From: Nostoc sp. PCC 7524
GTDB lineage: Bacteria > Cyanobacteriota > Cyanobacteriia > Cyanobacteriales > Nostocaceae
Direction: 5' to 3'
NCBI RefSeq assembly: GCF_000316645.1
Contig: NC_019684.1
Coordinates: forward strand, 1 to 64,000
DNA: 64,000 bases
Part shown: piece after piece, positions 45,922-55,920 of the stretch
How positions within the stretch are numbered: the stretch's first letter is position 1
Layout of the letters: the number at the start of each line of letters is the position of its first letter
Position numbers and translations under genes: made by a program
The notes under the pieces: generated by a model
Told to the model about the DNA's origin: nothing
Databases searched by the model: none
The model's input: the letters and a program-made list of their open reading frames with translations, nothing else

Positions 45922-46962
45922 CTAAATTGCCAAAACTGTGGCAGGTTCTTCTGGTTTGAGTAACCCATTCAAAAGGTATGCTGGACGTTGACCATAAGGC
46001 CAAGCAAAGGCATGACGAAAGGCTGCATCTTGACAAACTTGCAACTGTTCAAAATTAATGATGTCGTAAGTCAAGAGATTTTCATACTCGAACGGTAAAC
46101 GTACATTATGCAAGCCAGCATTATCCGTACAAATAGCTATATCTACCCCAGCTTCAAAACATCGGTCAAATACTAACTTCAGTTGCCGAATATCCTGTAA
46201 AGTCCCTGTTTTCAGGTAAGTTGTGGGGCAAACTTCCAAACACTGTCTTCTTCTTGCTACTTCTGGTAGTAACTCTGGATACAATAAGGGAATCTGGATA
46301 CCGTGACCTATCCGCATGAGGTAAGGTAGCAGTTCTGGGTAACATCCGGCTGTAGTTTCATACAGGTGTCCTGTGGTGTTAATTCCCAGCGATCGCGCAT
46401 AATTATACAGATTAATCCATTCTTCCATGCGATCGCCATAATAACTATCACCCCCAGCAACGTCCACACCACAAACATAATCTCTATTGTGTGCCGCTAA
46501 ATCAATAATCGCTTTATTCACCTCATAGGGTAAGCGCGAGTGCATACAGAGAATTTGGCTAGTGACAATGGGATATTCTGGCTGGTGGCTGGCTCTACCT
46601 ACGACTTCCACAATTTCCGCCATTTGATCAATTCTCTGGGACTGACTCAAATGCTCTGGTGTCCGTAAGTAAGGAGTATAGCGTAGTTCCAGATAAGCCA
46701 AATTCTCAAAAATGTAAGCACCACGCACTAAGCGGTAAATAAAGTAAGGCAGTGTCTCTACGGTTTGCACACTTTCCACTAAAGTATGCAATTCTAAGTA
46801 TTCATCTAGGGTATTGCGTGGTCTAGTGTAAAAATCTTCAAACTCTGGATAGTTGCTAAACCGGGAAATTAACTCTGAGGAATGCCGCTCGAAATAGCGC
46901 CATAAGACACGAGGGACAACGGAACCACCCAAGTGTCTGTGCAATTCAGCATATAAGGCCAT
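45922..46962 (-). CDS. Adenosine-deaminase-like amidohydrolase, divergent active site
   Basis: 346 residues of the adenosine deaminase superfamily. The metal-binding start reads ELHRHLGGSVV (HxH present, but the following Asp/Glu replaced by Gly). A GHLYETTAG segment stands where a HAGE motif is usual, with the Glu two residues later. The final metal Asp is in CTDNAGLHN, with Asn where a second substrate-binding Asp is expected. This suggests an intact metal centre but altered substrate. The length and TIM-barrel strand spacing fit. It could act on a modified nucleoside or another amine; the true substrate is unknown. It stands alone on the minus strand. Confidence 0.78.
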   Translation of the reverse strand: MALYAELHRHLGGSVVPRVLWRYFERHSSELISRFSNYPEFEDFYTRPRNTLDEYLELHTLVESVQTVETLPYFIYRLVRGAYIFENLAYLELRYTPYLRTPEHLSQSQRIDQMAEIVEVVGRASHQPEYPIVTSQILCMHSRLPYEVNKAIIDLAAHNRDYVCGVDVAGGDSYYGDRMEEWINLYNYARSLGINTTGHLYETTAGCYPELLPYLMRIGHGIQIPLLYPELLPEVARRRQCLEVCPTTYLKTGTLQDIRQLKLVFDRCFEAGVDIAICTDNAGLHNVRLPFEYENLLTYDIINFEQLQVCQDAAFRHAFAWPYGQRPAYLLNGLLKPEEPATVLAI

Positions 46963-47054
46963 AATGATACTTTGTCTATAAAAAGTTTAATAATATTAAC
47001 AAAAATACTGAGCAAAAAAATCTACATCTCCAGGAAGATTGTGTAAATTTATCG

Positions 47055-49544
47055 TCAATTATCCTGATGTACAGCTTTAATGGTTTGTAGTAGTTCTTGA
47101 GCAGTAGAGGGCTTGGATAAAAATGCCTTTACCCCCATCCTAGCAATTGCTAGAGTTTGTGGAGCAGATAAAAACCCACTCATGGCAATGATTTTGATGT
47201 GGGGATTGATTTTTTGTAACTGACGAATTGCGATCGCTCCATCCATTGATGGCATCATTATATCTAGCAGCACTACGCTAATTTGCTGTTGATATTGTGT
47301 ATATACTGATACTGCTTCTAAGCCATCACGAGCAGTTAATACCCGGTAATTATACGCTTCTAGAGCGGATTTAGTAATTTCTCGAATAATGGCTTCGTCA
47401 TCTACTACCAAAATCAATTCACCATTTCCGCCTGGTGGCTCTATCTCAACAACCGTAGTTGATGGCACACTATTAGATTCCAAAGCAGGCAAATACACTT
47501 TAAATTGAGTGCCTTTGTCCATTTCACTCTGGACGTTGATAAAACCACAGTGGTTATTAATAATACCTAAAGTAGTAGATAACCCTAAGCCTGTACCTTT
47601 ACCTACTTCTTTGGTAGAAAAAAATGGCTCAAAAATCTGCGCTTGAATCTTTGGCGGTATGCCCGTACCTGTATCTTCAATAGATATGGCAATATAAGAG
47701 CCTGATTGTGGTGCAAGTATGACATTTTCGGCGGATATCTTCAACATACCACCATCAGGCATGGCATCACGGGCATTAACTACCAGATTCATCAATACCT
47801 GATGTAGTTGGGTGATATCTCCAGATACATACCAAAGATTTTCCGCGATATTTGTTGAGCAGGTAATAGACTTAGGAAATGTTTGTTGGACAATCTGCTC
47901 GACTTCTTGGAGGAGATGTTTCACTTGCACAATTGTCTTATGTCCTTCAATACCCCGTGCAAAAGACAAGACTTGCTTGAGCAAATTAGCACCACGTTTC
48001 ACGTTACCTTCTAGAGTATTCAGCACTTTTTGCATTTGTTGGTCATGCAATTTCATCTGTAACAGCTGAACCGACATTAGAATTGGGGCGAGGATATTGT
48101 TGAGATCATGGACAATACCACTTGCTAGTGTACCAATAGTTTCGAGGCGTTGCGATCGCAATAATCGCGCTTCTAATTGTTTTTTCTGTGTGATGTTCGT
48201 ATTTACACTTAAAATAGACTTTGGTTTGCCCTGCTCGTCTCTCACCAAAGTCCAGTGACTTTCAATGATAATTTCTTTACCATCTTTTGTGAGCTGATGT
48301 AACTCACCCTGCCACTCACCAGTGTTGATAACGGTAAATAATGCTTCCTCTAACTGGCTAGAAGTAGCTTGATGCAAAAGTTCGACAATATTTTTTCCTA
48401 AAACTTCCTCAAACAGCCAACCATATAAACGTTCTGCACTTTTATTCCAAAATAAAATCTGGTTATCAATATTACTCACCAGAATCGCATCAGTAGCCAC
48501 ATCTAAAAGTGCAGCTTGTTCATAGATTTTTTGTTCTGCTTGCTTACGCCGAGTAATATCTCGTGTCACTGCTAAATGTAGAAATGTTCCATCAGCTTCA
48601 TTAATTAGTGGTACAGCATGAGTTTCCATCCAGCGACGAGTACCTTTAAATCCTTGAATCTCAAACTCTAGGCTGCCTTTATTCCCCTGGCAAACACTCC
48701 TATGCAAAGCGGTAAAGGCATCTCGATACTCTGGGAGAATACCAATATCAATAGATTTACCAATCAGGGTATCAGCATTTTCCACCTCCATCATTGCCAG
48801 TCCAGACGCATTAATTTCCAACAGCGTGCCATCTCTAGCAATTAACTTGATACAGTCTGGTTCGGCATCAATAATGGCTCGTAGCCGATTCTGGCTTTGG
48901 TGCAAAGCAATTTCCGTTTGCTGAAGTTTGTTAACGTAACGCCATAACAAGTCATATAAAAACACCAGCAGCAGCACATTCACGACAACAGCTAAAGTAA
49001 ATGTCGCCAGTGTTGTCTGGGAACTCGTTTGTGATGCACTTTGTTCTGTAGCTAATGCTGTGTCAACTAACTTTTGGATATCTTGGTGGAGTTGGAGTCT
49101 CTTATTTTGATGAGATGATACTAGCAGTTGAGCAACTGCAACACCTTGCTTTTGACTAACAGTAACTTCTTGTTGGAGGAGATTTTGCTGTTCGGTAATT
49201 TTTTGTTGGAGTGCGGAAATCCATTGCGGCTTTTGATGCTTCTTTATAGTTAATTGCTGGAGGATTGCGATTTTTTTCTGGGCTTGTTCACTAGCTGCTA
49301 CGTAATTTTTTAACTCATCTGTATTAGTTGTCAGCAAGTAATTACGCTGGGCAATTTCAGCATCTTTAAGTGTATTGATGAGCATGACAACTTGATTCAT
49401 CACTCTAGAGGAATTAGCTACCCATTGTTGATGCTCAAACGATTTCATCGTGTTACTATAGGGGATTACAGCATTTGTTAATAACACTGCTAATGCTAGA
49501 ATAAATATACCTTTTAGCTTGTGGATGACAGAAAATTTCGTCAT
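47055..49544 (-). CDS. Hybrid histidine kinase: CHASE3-PAS-PAS-HisKA-HATPase-REC
   Basis: 829 residues. Two transmembrane helices (about 11-28 and 180-200) frame an extracytoplasmic CHASE3-like four-helix sensor (DAEIAQRNYLLTTNTDEL). A coiled coil leads to PAS1 (about 215-330) and PAS2 (about 340-455). HisKA has phospho-acceptor His479 in SGIVHDLNNILAP. The HATPase G boxes are DTGTGIPP and GKGTGLGLS. A C-terminal receiver (about 705-825) has LVVDDE and phospho-acceptor Asp761 in LLDIMMPS. An internal phosphorelay is therefore present; no Hpt or output gene is linked. The stimulus is unknown. No operon partners. Confidence 0.9.
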   Translation of the reverse strand: MTKFSVIHKLKGIFILALAVLLTNAVIPYSNTMKSFEHQQWVANSSRVMNQVVMLINTLKDAEIAQRNYLLTTNTDELKNYVAASEQAQKKIAILQQLTIKKHQKPQWISALQQKITEQQNLLQQEVTVSQKQGVAVAQLLVSSHQNKRLQLHQDIQKLVDTALATEQSASQTSSQTTLATFTLAVVVNVLLLVFLYDLLWRYVNKLQQTEIALHQSQNRLRAIIDAEPDCIKLIARDGTLLEINASGLAMMEVENADTLIGKSIDIGILPEYRDAFTALHRSVCQGNKGSLEFEIQGFKGTRRWMETHAVPLINEADGTFLHLAVTRDITRRKQAEQKIYEQAALLDVATDAILVSNIDNQILFWNKSAERLYGWLFEEVLGKNIVELLHQATSSQLEEALFTVINTGEWQGELHQLTKDGKEIIIESHWTLVRDEQGKPKSILSVNTNITQKKQLEARLLRSQRLETIGTLASGIVHDLNNILAPILMSVQLLQMKLHDQQMQKVLNTLEGNVKRGANLLKQVLSFARGIEGHKTIVQVKHLLQEVEQIVQQTFPKSITCSTNIAENLWYVSGDITQLHQVLMNLVVNARDAMPDGGMLKISAENVILAPQSGSYIAISIEDTGTGIPPKIQAQIFEPFFSTKEVGKGTGLGLSTTLGIINNHCGFINVQSEMDKGTQFKVYLPALESNSVPSTTVVEIEPPGGNGELILVVDDEAIIREITKSALEAYNYRVLTARDGLEAVSVYTQYQQQISVVLLDIMMPSMDGAIAIRQLQKINPHIKIIAMSGFLSAPQTLAIARMGVKAFLSKPSTAQELLQTIKAVHQDN

Positions 49545-50068
49545 GCGATCGCCCTTTATGCCGCCAATGCCTCCAATCAGTTAGAACTAAAAATTACCAT
49601 TTTTACATTCAAATTCAGTCTAAAAATTTCTGAATTTCATGATCACAACAATTTTTTGCTAACCGTAATTATTGACTACCACAGAGACACAATAACAGCA
49701 CTAAATGTTCCTTATATCAGGAAATATAGCTGAATAACCATTTAAATTAGTCGATAAATGTAATTTTAGATACATTTATTCAGTTATTTTGTTTTATTTT
49801 AATTTGATTTTCCTGCTTTGATCTTCTTACTAATCCAGATATTATCTATACCGCTTAAACCGCAATATTTTTTAGCCATAAAAACCCGAATAAGAATTAT
49901 GTGACTTATGCAATCTTCAAGTAGTGAGAAATTAACGAAAAATAGATAAGTATTAAATTCCAATTTATGATACGAAGCTATCGTTATCAGATAAAAACAA
50001 AAATAATTAGAAAAATGTAAAGAAAAATTAAGGTTGCCAAAATATACTAAAGATTACTGTCTTTTATG
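49545..50068. other. AT-rich gene-free region
   Basis: About 520 bases of AT-rich DNA between the divergent starts of the hybrid kinase and purA. A 70-codon frame near its left end has no protein-like character. I see no repeat or RNA gene. Confidence 0.55.
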
Positions 50069-50098
50069 TTGACATATATCGCATATTGTGTTGATAAT
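50069..50098 (+). promoter_or_regulatory. Near-consensus sigma-70 promoter of purA
   Basis: TTGACA (50069-50074), 18-base spacer, GATAAT (50093-50098; one base off TATAAT). The expected transcript starts near 50105, leaving a leader of about 30 bases before the TTG start. Confidence 0.7.
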
Positions 50099-50127
50099 GG
50101 TTCTTTGTGGAAACTTTACCTCGATAA

Positions 50128-51480
<1,353 letters not shown>

Positions 51481-51482
51481 TT

Positions 51483-51510
51483 GATGCTGAGTGCTGAGTT
51501 TTGAGTCAAT
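51483..51510. repeat. TGCTGAGT repeat and TAG-type repeats after purA
   Basis: GATGCTGAGTGCTGAGTTTT belongs to the hairpin family at 27933 and 53621. It lies directly after the purA stop. Confidence 0.6.
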
Positions 51511-51569
51511 AGTCTCAAGTAAAAAACTATTGACTACTGATTATTGACAACTAACAACTGATAACTTGT

Positions 51570-51869
51570 ATGGCTCTGACAGTCGAATCTCAAAAACGAC
51601 CAGAAGGCAGCAAACCTAATGCTTTGCGTCGTTCTGGACTTATTCCCGCTAACTTGTACGGACACAACGGTACAGAATCAATTTCTTTAGTAATTGATGC
51701 CAAAACTGTTGAACGTCTACTCAAAGCAGCTGCTGTTAACAAAACAGAAATCGAACTCAACATTCCCGAACTAGAATGGCGCGGTACAACTGTACTGAAA
51801 GAAGTTCAAAAACATCCAGCAAAGGGTACACCCTACCACCTCAGCTTTTACGCTTCTGCTAAAGGCTAA
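51570..51869 (+). CDS. rplY: Ribosomal protein L25, short form
   Basis: 99 residues matching the N-terminal, 5S-rRNA-binding domain of the L25/TL5/CTC family: [32 protein letters not shown], and a beta-barrel ending in [15 protein letters not shown]. Many bacteria have an extra C-terminal domain of about 100 residues; here the protein stops after the first domain, the same short form as in E. coli. The ATG at 51570 follows a TAG-rich repeat tract without a strong ribosome site. A terminator hairpin follows at 51928. Confidence 0.88.
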   Translation: MALTVESQKRPEGSKPNALRRSGLIPANLYGHNGTESISLVIDAKTVERLLKAAAVNKTEIELNIPELEWRGTTVLKEVQKHPAKGTPYHLSFYASAKG

Positions 51870-51927
51870 GGTTGGCATAAAATTTGTCTTAACTTGTCAT
51901 TTAAAGTTTGTGATAATTGCTGATCAG

Positions 51928-51952
51928 ACCGGGGGTAAAACCCTGGTTTTTT
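51928..51952 (+). terminator. Rho-independent terminator of L25 gene
   Basis: ACCGGGG and CCCTGGT form a stem (one G-U) around a short loop, followed by TTTTTTGTTG. It is 59 bases past the stop. Confidence 0.75.
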
Positions 51953-51976
51953 GTTGTTTAGCTGTTTCGGCTTAAA

Positions 51977-52051
51977 GTTTGTAGTAAGGACTTTAGTCCT
52001 AGCTTAGTTGCTGTAGCGTCTCAATAGAGGACTAAAGTCCTCACTACCAAC
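51977..52051. repeat. 75-base hairpin element (GTAGTGAGGACTTTAGTCCT type)
   Basis: GTAGTAAGGACTTTAGTCCT (51981-52000) pairs with AGGACTAAAGTCCTCACTAC (52028-52047) with one mismatch, extended by GTTTG/CCAAC outside. The word is dispersed in Nostoc genomes, from memory. Confidence 0.75.
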
Positions 52052-52082
52052 GGAAAAAAATAAGTTTTTGTACCACATTTTT

Positions 52083-53624
52083 ATGACAGAAGTAACTCTT
52101 CCAATGTTAATTCAGCAAATGTTACAACCGGGATTCTATCCCCATCCCGTTACAGAACCAATTCAACTGATTCAAACCCATGTTTCTTACGTGCTGCTAA
52201 CTGGCGATTATGCCTATAAATTAAAAAAACCAGTCAATTTTGGGTTTTTGGATTTTTCCACCCTAGAGAAACGCCAACATTTTTGTCAGGAAGAATTGCG
52301 GTTGAATCAACGGGGAGCAGCTGAACTGTATTTGGAAGTGTTACCTATCACTTTGATGGATGAACAATACACTTTAGCAGGAACGGGTGAGGCTGTTGAA
52401 TATGTGCTAAAAATGCGTCAGTTTCCCCAGGAGACTTTACTTAGTTCACTGTTTGCTCAGGGTAAGTTAAACGAATCTCATCTAGAAGCATTAGGACGAG
52501 TAGTAGCTCAATACCACGCTAAAACTGAGACTAATGATTACATTCGTAGTTTTGGGGAAGTAGCGCAAGTTAGGGCTGCGTTTGATGAGAATTACGAGCA
52601 AACTGAGAAATATATTGGTGGCCCCCAGACTCAAAAACAGTTTGACGAAACCAAAGCTTATACCGATAGTTTTTTTGCCGAAAAACAAGAACTATTTCAG
52701 CGCCGCATCCAAAATGACTACATACGGGAATGTCATGGAGACTTGCACCTGAGAAATATTTGTCTATGGCAAGATAAAATTCTGCTGTTTGATTGTATTG
52801 AGTTTAACGAGCCGTTTCGTTTTGTTGATGTGATGTTTGACATTGCTTATGCGGTGATGGATTTAGAAGCACAGCAGCGTCCAGACTTGAGTAATGCTTA
52901 TCTCAACACTTATTTAGAACAGACTGGGGATTGGGAAGGCTTGGAGGTACTACCGATATATGTCAATCGTCAGTCCTATGTCCGAGCCAAAGTGACATCG
53001 TTTTTATTAGATGACCCTAGTGTACCTGTGGAGGTTAAGGAAGAAGCAAGCAAAACAGCCGCCCAATATTACAAACTAGCATGGGAATATACCAAACCCA
53101 AATTAGGAAAACTGATTTTAATGTCAGGTTTATCCGGTTCTGGCAAGAGTACCACAGCAAAATACATAGCACGGCAAACTGGAGCAATTCACATTCGCTC
53201 AGATGCGGTTAGGAAACACTTGGGGGGAATTCCTCTACAAGAACGTGGTGGCGATGATTTATATACGCCAGAAATGACCCAGAAAACCTATGCACGGTTA
53301 CTAGATTTGGGAATTATACTAGCTAATCAAGGTTACACCGTGATTTTAGATGCTAAGTATGATAAACAAGAACTGAGACAGGAAGCGATCGCCCAAGCTC
53401 AAAAGCATCAATTACCCCTGCAAATCATCTCCTGTACAGCACCTTTAGAAGTAATTCAAGAGCGTCTTGTCAACCGTACTGGTGATATTGCTGATGCTAC
53501 AGTTGATTTATTAGCCTCACAACTCAAGCAAGCAGAACCCTTTACTGATACAGAAAAAGCCTACGTCCAAATTTGGGATACAACTCAGCCACAACAGACA
53601 CAATTTCAACAGGTCATTAACTGA
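52083..53624 (+). CDS. APH-like domain fused to P-loop (Zeta/AAA-type) kinase
   Basis: 513 residues in two parts. Residues 1 to about 310 resemble the aminoglycoside phosphotransferase/choline kinase fold: a nucleotide-lysine area in YAYKLKKPVNFGF, the catalytic Brenner-type HGDLHLRNI, and the metal Asp in LLFDCIEFN. Residues about 335-510 form a P-loop kinase with Walker A SGLSGSGKST and a Walker B-like VILDAKYDK. This layout is recurrent in bacteria (often labelled 'AAA family ATPase'); the substrate is not established to my knowledge. The frame opens at a TTG (52068), but the ATG at 52083 is preferred. No resistance role should be inferred. Confidence 0.85.
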   Translation: MTEVTLPMLIQQMLQPGFYPHPVTEPIQLIQTHVSYVLLTGDYAYKLKKPVNFGFLDFSTLEKRQHFCQEELRLNQRGAAELYLEVLPITLMDEQYTLAGTGEAVEYVLKMRQFPQETLLSSLFAQGKLNESHLEALGRVVAQYHAKTETNDYIRSFGEVAQVRAAFDENYEQTEKYIGGPQTQKQFDETKAYTDSFFAEKQELFQRRIQNDYIRECHGDLHLRNICLWQDKILLFDCIEFNEPFRFVDVMFDIAYAVMDLEAQQRPDLSNAYLNTYLEQTGDWEGLEVLPIYVNRQSYVRAKVTSFLLDDPSVPVEVKEEASKTAAQYYKLAWEYTKPKLGKLILMSGLSGSGKSTTAKYIARQTGAIHIRSDAVRKHLGGIPLQERGGDDLYTPEMTQKTYARLLDLGIILANQGYTVILDAKYDKQELRQEAIAQAQKHQLPLQIISCTAPLEVIQERLVNRTGDIADATVDLLASQLKQAEPFTDTEKAYVQIWDTTQPQQTQFQQVIN

Positions 53625-53689
53625 GTGCTGAGTATGGAGTGCTGAGTTAGGATATTCACGTAGCATATCAGACTATCAACTCAGCACTC
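53621..53689. repeat. GAGTGCTGAGTT hairpin repeat
   Basis: GAGTGCTGAGTT (53637-53648) and AACTCAGCACTC (53678-53689) form a 12-base stem with a 29-base loop; another copy of the word lies just upstream. It may end the kinase transcript. Confidence 0.7.
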
Positions 53690-53708
53690 ATCAAACCCTA
53701 GTGAATTT

Positions 53709-54212
53709 ATGGCCAACAATAACAATTTATTCAATTTCTCCCCTGACTTTCTTTCTCAACTGATATTTGGGGCATTTTTAACATTTATATTAATTACGAC
53801 AGGCTCACCCATAGCCCTAAGTATATTTTTAGGAATTATTGGTGGTTTCACTTTAGGTTGGTTTACTAATGCTAGTAAAAATAGTTCTCAGCCTCCTACT
53901 GTAGCCTCCTCTGATGGCATTGATGCCGGACTCAAGTATTGGTTATTTTTTTTACTAGGGTTTGGATTGTTAGGGTATCCAGCACCGATGAGTATTTTGT
54001 TAGGTGGAATAGGTGCTTTAGGTGGTGGTTGGATTATTGCTTGGTGGAGAAGTAAAGAAGAAACCAGAACTCAATTACCAGTTGAAACTGTCGAAGAACT
54101 GCAAGAAGAACAGTCTACCGATAGAATCACCAGACGGCAAACCAGACGGCCTAGCCGACGCTACCGCCGCACACCTGGGAGTTTTAGTTTCAAGTTTTGG
54201 AATAGGCAATAG
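53709..54212 (+). CDS. Four-helix membrane protein, hypothetical
   Basis: 167 residues with two hydrophobic pairs: about 16-50 (LIFGAFLTFILITTGSPIAL and onward) and about 75-110 (YWLFFLLGFGLLGYPAPMSI and onward). The pairs resemble each other (a Gly-rich turn between helices and a GSP/GYP break), as if from an internal duplication. The tail of about 50 residues is very basic (RRQTRRPSRRYRRTP), presumably cytoplasmic and possibly nucleic-acid or phospholipid binding. The last three codons and stop fall in a TAGGCAA repeat, so the natural end may have been lost. No family is recognised. Confidence 0.7.
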   Translation: MANNNNLFNFSPDFLSQLIFGAFLTFILITTGSPIALSIFLGIIGGFTLGWFTNASKNSSQPPTVASSDGIDAGLKYWLFFLLGFGLLGYPAPMSILLGGIGALGGGWIIAWWRSKEETRTQLPVETVEELQEEQSTDRITRRQTRRPSRRYRRTPGSFSFKFWNRQ

Positions 54213-54233
54213 GCAATAGGCAATAGGCAATAG
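54202..54233. repeat. Short tandem repeat (TAGGCAA)n
   Basis: Four heptamers. It supplies the stop codon of the preceding membrane-protein gene. Confidence 0.85.
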
Positions 54234-54272
54234 TTATTTTCCCCTGCTTCTTAAAAGTCCCCAGACCCTAAT

Positions 54273-55064
54273 ATGTTTTTATATCTCTCTAAGTTACTGC
54301 CACTATTTTTTTACCCTTTGGGACTAGCCAGTATCAGTTTAGTAGTGGCACTTTTTACTTTGTGGAAAAGACCCCGTGTGGCAGCGATCGCTGTCTCTTT
54401 ATCGCTGATTGTATTATTATTTTGTAGCAATGCTTGGGTCGCTAAATACCTAGTGCGATCGCTAGAATGGCAGAATATCCCACCTGTACAATTACCAACA
54501 GCTGAAGCAATAGTAGTTTTGGGTGGTGCAACTAAATCGGCCTTTCCTCCCAGGCCTAGTGTAGATTTAAGTGAACAAGGCGATCGCGTGATTTATGCGG
54601 CTCAACTATATCGACAAAAAAAAGCTCCTATAATCATCCTCAGTGGCGGACGTATTGATTGGCGCGGTAGTGGTTCACCAGAATCGGCAGATATGGTTGA
54701 TATCCTCACATCTATCGGCATACCAGCTGAGGCGCTAATTCAAGAACCAGACTCTCTCAATACTTATCAAAATGCTGTTAATGTGAAGAAAATTCTTGAT
54801 GCTCAAGGTATTCGCCGCATACTGTTGGTAACATCAGCCTTACATATGCCGCGATCGCTCAAAATTTTTCAGCGTCAAGGCATTGATGCTATTCCCGCAG
54901 CCACCGATTTTCTTGTCAGCGAAGGTGAACTACAAGAACTCGGAAGCACCCCCAAAGCCGCTATCCTGAATTTATTACCCGATACCGACAACCTACACCA
55001 ATTTACGAGCGCCCTAAAAGAGTACATTGGTAGTTTTGTTTATCGTTTACGTGGTTGGTTGTAA
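54273..55064 (+). CDS. YdcF/ElyC/SanA family envelope protein (DUF218)
   Basis: 263 residues. Two membrane helices near the start (about 5-30 and 38-60) are followed by a DUF218 domain: AEAIVVLGGATKSA, a Rossmann-like ILSGGRIDW, the acidic-Ser loop EPDSLNTYQNAVN, and VTSALHMPRSLKIF. ElyC and SanA, the characterised relatives, affect peptidoglycan and envelope integrity; the biochemical activity is unsettled. It lies in a plus-strand run with the upstream membrane protein, 60 bases apart. Start at 54273 is the first ATG and gives the normal membrane-anchor length. Confidence 0.85.
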   Translation: MFLYLSKLLPLFFYPLGLASISLVVALFTLWKRPRVAAIAVSLSLIVLLFCSNAWVAKYLVRSLEWQNIPPVQLPTAEAIVVLGGATKSAFPPRPSVDLSEQGDRVIYAAQLYRQKKAPIIILSGGRIDWRGSGSPESADMVDILTSIGIPAEALIQEPDSLNTYQNAVNVKKILDAQGIRRILLVTSALHMPRSLKIFQRQGIDAIPAATDFLVSEGELQELGSTPKAAILNLLPDTDNLHQFTSALKEYIGSFVYRLRGWL

Positions 55065-55149
55065 TTATTAGGCAATAGGCATCAATACAATTCAAAATTC
55101 AAAATAGTCTACGACAAGGCTTGCGCCTACAAAATTCAAAAATTATTGA

Positions 55150-55243
55150 GAAAAATCTCCCCTGCTTGCTCCTCTGCTCCTCTGCTCCCCTGCTTCCTCA
55201 TCTCCCCCAATCCCCAGTCCCCAATCCCCAGTCCCCAATCCCT
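55150..55243. repeat. C-rich short tandem repeats
   Basis: CTCCTCTG/CTCCCCTG units followed by CCCCAAT/CCCCAGT heptamers, the complement of the GGGGATT/GGGGACT class. A longer frame into the next gene reads only repeat here. Confidence 0.75.
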
Positions 55244-55250
55244 AAAGCTC

Positions 55251-55472
55251 ATGTCCCAAAACCTACCCCACATCCTACCTGTCCTTCCACCTCAAGTTGA
55301 GGAAGGTTTCGCTACATACCAAACTACTAAGCAGTTTTATTATGAAGTGCAAACGCGCTTAGAGTTTCAGAGTTATTGTGAATGGTATTACCTGACTGCT
55401 GAACAACATCGTCAAGAACTCAAGAAAATGCGCGGCGAATTGAATATTTTCAGGTGGTTTCGCCGCCAATAA
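55251..55472 (+). CDS. Small conserved cyanobacterial protein
   Basis: 73 residues from the ATG at 55251: an extended Pro-rich start (HILPVLPPQVEE) and then a helical, aromatic body (YQTTKQFYYEVQTRLEFQSY, then CEWYYLTAEQHRQELKKMRG). Spacing of Tyr, Phe and Trp suggests a compact helical pair. There is no signal or membrane segment. The frame can be read upstream to 55146, but those 35 codons fall in short tandem repeats, so the shorter form is taken. It converges on ftrV with a 5-base gap. Function unknown. Confidence 0.7.
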   Translation: MSQNLPHILPVLPPQVEEGFATYQTTKQFYYEVQTRLEFQSYCEWYYLTAEQHRQELKKMRGELNIFRWFRRQ

Positions 55473-55477
55473 TTGAT

Positions 55478-55699
55478 TTAGATGAGTTCTATTTCATTTT
55501 CTCGCAAGTGGACTTTAAATTTTTTACTAACCTGGACTAAAAACGGCAAATTTGCACTTACAGGTCTACCTTGCCATTGGGTGACAATCTCGACAATTTC
55601 GCCTTCTATGCCTTTGATGTCAAAAGCTTCACCACGATGTTCAGGATGATGGTAAACTACCACCGACTCTTTAACACGGACGCGATCGCCTACTTTCAT
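55478..55699 (-). CDS. ftrV: Ferredoxin-thioredoxin reductase, variable (alpha) subunit
   Basis: It stabilises the catalytic FTR subunit, which passes electrons from photosynthetic ferredoxin to thioredoxins. 73 residues, SH3-like barrel: MKVGDRVRVKESVVVYHHPE, then AFDIKGIEGEIVEIV and WQGRPVSANLPFLV, matching cyanobacterial FtrV. The frame opens at a TTG (55750), giving 90 residues, but the ATG at 55699 yields the usual length and has AAGG 12 bases upstream. Its partner ftrC is not in the window. Together with the y-type thioredoxin this marks light-dependent redox control. Confidence 0.93.
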   Translation of the reverse strand: MKVGDRVRVKESVVVYHHPEHRGEAFDIKGIEGEIVEIVTQWQGRPVSANLPFLVQVSKKFKVHLRENEIELI

Positions 55700-55858
55700 A
55701 TCAACATTTTTACCTTGCTTTTGCTGTTCCACAAGTGTCTCCACGGCCAACCCTCACTGAGCTAACTTACTTTTTACCAATAAACTGTTTACAACAGTAA
55801 CTCCCACGCCAATCTTTACAGATGGTTTCTTGCACGCTTCTTTACCTGCTATATAAAC

Positions 55859-55880
55859 AAAGCCTGCCCATGCAGGCTTT
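55859..55880 (-). terminator. Hairpin AAAGCCTGC-(4)-GCAGGCTTT
   Basis: A perfect 9-base stem. On the minus strand it is followed by TTTGTTTATAT, so it can end a transcript from the possible small gene at 55921-56085. It lies about 160 bases upstream of the ftrV start and could instead attenuate it. Confidence 0.6.
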
Positions 55881-55920
55881 GAGTGTAATTAGTCAAACAC
55901 ATCAGAATTTCTGATTAGAC

